From Vulcanimicrobiota bacterium (GTDB lineage: Bacteria; Vulcanimicrobiota; Vulcanimicrobiia; Vulcanimicrobiales; Vulcanimicrobiaceae): a DNA stretch of 18,615 bases. Below the pieces are notes generated by a model. That model was not told where the DNA came from and ran no database searches. It was given only the letters and a program-made list of their open reading frames with translations. Location: NCBI GenBank assembly GCA_027306845.1, contig DAHUYY010000013.1, positions 270-18,884 on the forward strand, in the 5' to 3' direction. Below are positions 15,181 to 18,615 of the stretch, piece after piece. Numbering within the stretch: the first letter of the stretch is position 1; each line of letters begins with the position of its first letter. A program made the translations under genes and the position numbers.

Positions 15181-17112
15181 TCTGATTTTAGCATCGCGAG
15201 CAATCTCGCAGCGAATAACGCGAACTTCGAACTGAATCTCCAACAGGGGAAGCTCGAGACGGCTGCGCGCGATCTTTCGTCGGGCCTGCGCATTAATAAC
15301 GCCGCCGACGATCCCTCCGGGCTCGCAATCGCGACCGATTTACAGACACGCGTCGATGCCTTCAACCAGGCTGCGACGAACATTCACACCGCCGCGCAAG
15401 CTGCCACGATCGCCGACGGCGCGCTCGCGACGACGACGCAGATCCTCTTGCGCATACGCTCGCTCGCCGTCGAAGCTGCAAGTGCGATCGAGAGCACGAC
15501 CGACCGCTCGAACCTGCAGGCCGAGATCGATCAGTTATTACTCGAGGTCAATCGCATCGCGCAGAACACGACCTTTAACGGCGTCGGTCTTCTCGACGGC
15601 AGTCACTCCGGTTTCGTTCCGGCGCAGGGCCCCTCGCTCACCGTTACGGCGAACTCGATCTTGGCGACGGCGGGGCCGGGCGGGACGCCGACGAGCGCGA
15701 GCGCCTTTTTACTCGCCTGCGCCGTCGTCAACAACCTACCTCCGTATCCGACGTTCACGGTAACGCTCGATCAGAACGCCCTTGCCACGACCGCACCGCA
15801 AACGCTTCAGGTGACGAGTTCGTCATACATCGTTCCCGGTATGATTTTTACCGACGGGAACGCCATCGTTCACGTTCTCGGAACCGATCCTGCCGCCGGT
15901 ACCATGACGGCGACGTTCTCGCAAGCGCTCGCCTCCAATTCCATCGTAAATGCATTTATCAACGATACCACCGCAAGCGCGGTTTCGGCGGGCGTACAGA
16001 TCATGACCTTGTCGGGCACGGCTCAGCCGCTCTATGCCGGCGAAGTTCTTCAGATCGATCCGACGAACTTTACGAATAACGATGTAGTCGTCGTACAAAA
16101 AGTTCTCGGGCCGAACACCTTTGTCGCTGACTTTGCAAAAGCGCACCCGGCCGGAGTTCCGGTATATAACATCAATTACCAAGGGGTAGGGGCGGTAGGC
16201 CCCGGCACGGTGCTCTTCAACTTCGGTGCCGTTCCCGTCGACGCACCGTTAATTGGAACGCCGGCGTACATCGAAGAGACGGCGGGCGGCTTTGGGGCCG
16301 CAACCGGTTTGACGCAGGTTGTCAATGAAGGAACCGTCATTGCATCGACGCCGACGACCGAGACGGTCGCCTTCGTGCATGGAACGCCGAATCTCTTCGG
16401 CGGTAATTTCACGCTCATGAGTTCGCTCGGCAACGGGAACGTACCGGTCGTCAATGCGCTCGACGGCACGATCAAATTGCAAGTGGTCAACACCGGCGTC
16501 TCGATCGCGGTGCAGGAAACGTTTTACGATACCGCTTCGCAAACCTCGACGACCTCGCCGTTTTTGATCGCTCCGAACGAGACGACCATGCTCTTCGACG
16601 CGGTGATTACCACGACGGGGAATTTCACCTCCTCCGACGTCGGCGTAACATCGTACGTGAAAGTTCACCAAGCGACTGCGGCGATCTCGGCGGCGAGCAA
16701 CCCGGCCCTCAACGTGCTCTCCGGATCCGAAGAAGGCGAGAGCGTGGCGATGGGAATCCCCGCAGTGAACACGCAGACGTTGCGGCTCTCGACCGTAACG
16801 GTTATGGGGGCGAACGGCTCCGACCCAACCCTTGCCGCCCAAGATACGATCGGGCAGATCGATTTTGCGCTGCAGAATCTCTTAAACGACCGTGCGTATA
16901 TCGGCGCGGCCGTCGTCCGGCTAAACGAAGACGGCACGAACGACCAACGTGCGGCGATCGAATTTCAAGCCTCCGAATCGAGCATTCGCGACGTGAATGT
17001 CGGTGCGGAATCGACTGCATTCACGCAGGCTCAAGTCGAGACGCAAGTCGGTACCTCGGTGCTCGCGAAGGCCGACGCGCTCACCGAGGTGATGCTCGAA
17101 CTCTTCCGTTAA
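15178..17112 (+). CDS. Flagellin with large central variable domain
   Basis: Starting at CTG 15178 the protein is 644 residues. The N-terminal D0/D1 region (about 1-140) is standard: ASNLAANNANFELNLQQGK, ARDLSSGLRINNAADDPSGL, IADGALATTTQILLRIRSLA and TTFNGVGLLDG. The C-terminal D1/D0 region (about 560-644) has IDFALQNLLNDRAYIGAAVV, ASESSIRDVNVGAE, QVGTSVLAKADALTEVMLEL. Between them lie about 420 residues rich in Thr, Val, Ala and Gly in short strands, probably surface-exposed D2/D3-type domains. Flagellin is secreted by the flagellar type III system and polymerises into the filament. There are no other flagellar genes in the window. Simple flagellins are about 270-500 residues, so this one is large. 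It ends 5 bases before the stop of a convergent gene. Confidence 0.88.
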   Translation: MSDFSIASNLAANNANFELNLQQGKLETAARDLSSGLRINNAADDPSGLAIATDLQTRVDAFNQAATNIHTAAQAATIADGALATTTQILLRIRSLAVEAASAIESTTDRSNLQAEIDQLLLEVNRIAQNTTFNGVGLLDGSHSGFVPAQGPSLTVTANSILATAGPGGTPTSASAFLLACAVVNNLPPYPTFTVTLDQNALATTAPQTLQVTSSSYIVPGMIFTDGNAIVHVLGTDPAAGTMTATFSQALASNSIVNAFINDTTASAVSAGVQIMTLSGTAQPLYAGEVLQIDPTNFTNNDVVVVQKVLGPNTFVADFAKAHPAGVPVYNINYQGVGAVGPGTVLFNFGAVPVDAPLIGTPAYIEETAGGFGAATGLTQVVNEGTVIASTPTTETVAFVHGTPNLFGGNFTLMSSLGNGNVPVVNALDGTIKLQVVNTGVSIAVQETFYDTASQTSTTSPFLIAPNETTMLFDAVITTTGNFTSSDVGVTSYVKVHQATAAISAASNPALNVLSGSEEGESVAMGIPAVNTQTLRLSTVTVMGANGSDPTLAAQDTIGQIDFALQNLLNDRAYIGAAVVRLNEDGTNDQRAAIEFQASESSIRDVNVGAESTAFTQAQVETQVGTSVLAKADALTEVMLELFR

Positions 17113-17117
17113 TGGCC

Positions 17118-18053
17118 CTAGGGCGAGCTCCAGTGGACCGAGTGGTTGGCGTTGTAGATCGCGAGGCCGCTCGCCCCGTCGACGTATGTGCCGAGATATG
17201 CGCGCTCGTTCGCCGATCCGTCGAAGAGCTTCATATACGCGCCGTTGTTGACCGATACCGAATACCCCGAACCGCCGAGATGGTTGTGGAGGTCTACGAG
17301 TGCGTGGCCTTGCGCCGTCAATCCGAAATACATGCGTTCGATTGACGACCCGGTGAGCAAGCGGATAAACGGTTGGTCGCCCCCGTCGATGTGGACCCGC
17401 GGGTGGCTCGTCGAGTCGCTGAGGCTTAGCGCCGGAATACCGGCCGAATCGACCCCTAGGTTTGCACGATTGTTCTCGTCGCTCCCCGTGTAGAGACTCA
17501 AGCGAGGTGCCTTTCCGCCGAGCATCTCTGCAGCGAGATGCCCCGAGCCATTGGAAAGGTTAAGAATCGAATCGTGCGTCGAGGATATCCCGAGAAAAAC
17601 GCGCCATGAATGGGTGCTGTCGTAGAAGCGCAAGAAGGGTTCGTCTTGGCCGGAAAGCGTAGCGATGGCTGTTGAGGTTGCCGAAAGATATCGCGTTACG
17701 GCAAAGCCGCTTTTCGGTACGAGAAAAGCATTGTAACGCGTCGTGCCGCTTCCATCGTTGAGACGGAGCGTCGGTTCCTTATACCGATCGATTCCGAGCA
17801 GGATACGCTCGCGGCCGTTCGCGCCGTAGAGGTGGACGCCGTCGATATCGAGTCGGGCGCGAACGTGCCCGGCGGAATCGCGGACGGTGAGTGCCGACGG
17901 CGAGAGCGCCGCCGGGGGGTGAAGCGTCGTCGCACCGACGACGAGTGTGGCTGCGAGGGTGGCGACGGCCCCGAGCGCAATCGCGCGCATACGCGAGACC
18001 TCGCGCTCTAACCGCGCCAGACGAGCGGCGAGCTCGCGTGGGGAGTCGTTCAT
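17118..18053 (-). CDS. Membrane-anchored repeat protein of unknown function
   Basis: The 311-residue protein begins with a short charged coiled-coil-like helix (6-23), then one transmembrane segment (about 24-43, AIALGAVATLAATLVVGATT). With no signal cleavage site it is likely an N-in, C-out signal-anchored protein. The rest (about 52-311) is built of degenerate repeats around a theme of a hydrophobic strand, an Asp/Ser-Gly turn, an Arg and then LG: LTVRDSAGHVRARL, LRLNDGSGTTRY, LRFYDSTHSWRVFLG, LNLSNGSGHLAAEMLG, LSLYTGSDENNRANLG, LSLSDSTSHPRVHIDG, IRLLTGSSIERMYFG, MKLFDGSANERAYLG. A beta-solenoid or fibre-like extracytoplasmic domain is likely. A strong AAGGAGG precedes the ATG. It converges with the flagellin gene and lies 66 bases downstream of the helicase, possibly in the same transcript. 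Confidence 0.8.
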   Translation of the reverse strand: MNDSPRELAARLARLEREVSRMRAIALGAVATLAATLVVGATTLHPPAALSPSALTVRDSAGHVRARLDIDGVHLYGANGRERILLGIDRYKEPTLRLNDGSGTTRYNAFLVPKSGFAVTRYLSATSTAIATLSGQDEPFLRFYDSTHSWRVFLGISSTHDSILNLSNGSGHLAAEMLGGKAPRLSLYTGSDENNRANLGVDSAGIPALSLSDSTSHPRVHIDGGDQPFIRLLTGSSIERMYFGLTAQGHALVDLHNHLGGSGYSVSVNNGAYMKLFDGSANERAYLGTYVDGASGLAIYNANHSVHWSSP

Positions 18054-18119
18054 AGAACCTCCTTATAACGGGGGTGCCCGTTGCAAGGGAGGCTTCGCTT
18101 GCTTGCCCGCGCGCTCCCG
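18054..18119 (-). other. Gap between helicase and repeat-protein gene, possible weak hairpin
   Basis: On the minus strand ACGGG-CACC-CCCGT (18066-18079) can form a five-base stem before TTATAAGGAGG. It lacks a T-run, so it is at best a weak terminator. The AAGGAGG ribosome site of the repeat-protein gene is at 18058-18064. Confidence 0.3.
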
Positions 18120-18615
18120 TTACCGGCCGCGGTCTCGGCGCGCTCCGGCTTTCTTGCCTCGGATCGTCGTGCGTTTGAGCGCCTTGATGACGTGCTCGGC
18201 GATCGCCTCGGGGACTTCGACGAGTGAAAACCGGTCGGCGATATCGATCGCTCCGAGTTCGCGCGAGTCGATCTGCGCCTCGTTGGCGATCGCGCCGACG
18301 AGATCGGCGGGGCGCACGTTGTCGTTGCGCCCGACGCCGATGAAGATGCGCGTCGTGGCGACGTTATCGGCGCGCGGACGGGGAGGTTTACGCTCGGTCT
18401 TTTGTCCGCGCCCGCCGCCGAATTCAACCGATGGAATATCCTGCTCGCTCTCGCCGTCGCCGTCGCGGCTGCGATCGACTAATTTTAAGGCCGCCGCTGC
18501 GAGATCGATTGCCTCGTGTTCGTGCGCGAGCGATTCCACGATCACGCGATAGCGTTCGAGTTCTCCGCTCCCGACCGCCGCGTTGAGATCTGCGCTCAGC
18601 GTCTCCAAGCGTCGT
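18120..18615 (-). CDS. DEAD-box RNA helicase, C-terminal part (DeaD/CsdA-like)
   Basis: The gene enters from the right edge and 164 C-terminal codons are visible. The final 80 residues are the RNA-binding domain typical of DeaD/CsdA and DbpA helicases: RIFIGVGRNDNVRPADLVGA, IANEAQIDSRELGAIDI and DRFSLVEVPEAIAEHVIKAL, followed by a basic tail. Upstream is a helical region and an acidic-to-basic linker (DRSRDGDGESEQ). The ATPase core with the DEAD motif is outside the window, so the assignment rests on this domain. Such helicases unwind short RNA duplexes during ribosome assembly and cold response. No true start is present in the window. Confidence 0.85.
   Translation of the reverse strand, partial: RRLETLSADLNAAVGSGELERYRVIVESLAHEHEAIDLAAAALKLVDRSRDGDGESEQDIPSVEFGGGRGQKTERKPPRPRADNVATTRIFIGVGRNDNVRPADLVGAIANEAQIDSRELGAIDIADRFSLVEVPEAIAEHVIKALKRTTIRGKKAGARRDRGR

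Noticed and set aside
1..18615. CRISPR arrays, insertion sequences or phage genes
   Set aside because: I saw no regularly spaced direct repeats, terminal inverted repeats, transposase or integrase motifs, or phage structural genes.

Overview
The window is GC-rich (about 60% by eye) and gene-dense, with many start/stop overlaps. Outer-membrane beta-barrels, a lipoprotein and a flagellin point to a Gram-negative (diderm) bacterium. The gene mix and the frequent CGATCG words suggest an uncultured soil-type lineage such as Candidatus Eremiobacterota (WPS-2). That placement is an inference and nothing here proves it.

Region 1 (1-2568, minus strand) is a tryptophan-catabolism operon. It runs DUF962/Mpo1-like protein, tryptophan 2,3-dioxygenase (kynA), kynureninase (kynU), then the start of a MATE-family exporter cut by the window edge. 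Region 2 (2620-4783, plus strand) is a tightly overlapping set of an unrecognised lipoprotein, an outer-membrane beta-barrel and a crotonase that carries the glutamate of enoyl-CoA isomerases.

Region 3 (4905-11678, plus strand) is the most interesting part. It is a compact five-gene operon built around PelF-like (glycosyltransferase) and PelG-like (flippase) proteins. Instead of the classical PelA-E partners it has a secreted NodB-type deacetylase fused to a propeller-like domain, a small outer-membrane beta-barrel, and a cytoplasmic GAF-like/receiver/helical regulator. It looks like a reduced, rewired Pel exopolysaccharide system. The pelF reading frame is broken by one in-frame TAG at 9106-9108, with clear homology on both sides.

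Region 4 (11675-14851, minus strand) converges on that operon. It holds a secreted protein of unknown function, a globin/GAF/EAL protein likely to be an oxygen-sensing c-di-GMP phosphodiesterase, and a SRPBCC protein. A c-di-GMP enzyme beside a Pel-like operon is suggestive because classical Pel is c-di-GMP controlled.

Region 5 (14965-18615) holds a tRNA-Ser(UGA), a 644-residue flagellin whose best start is CTG, a convergent membrane-anchored repeat protein, and the C-terminal part of a DeaD-like DEAD-box RNA helicase running off the right edge. No transposon, CRISPR array, rRNA or phage gene was seen.
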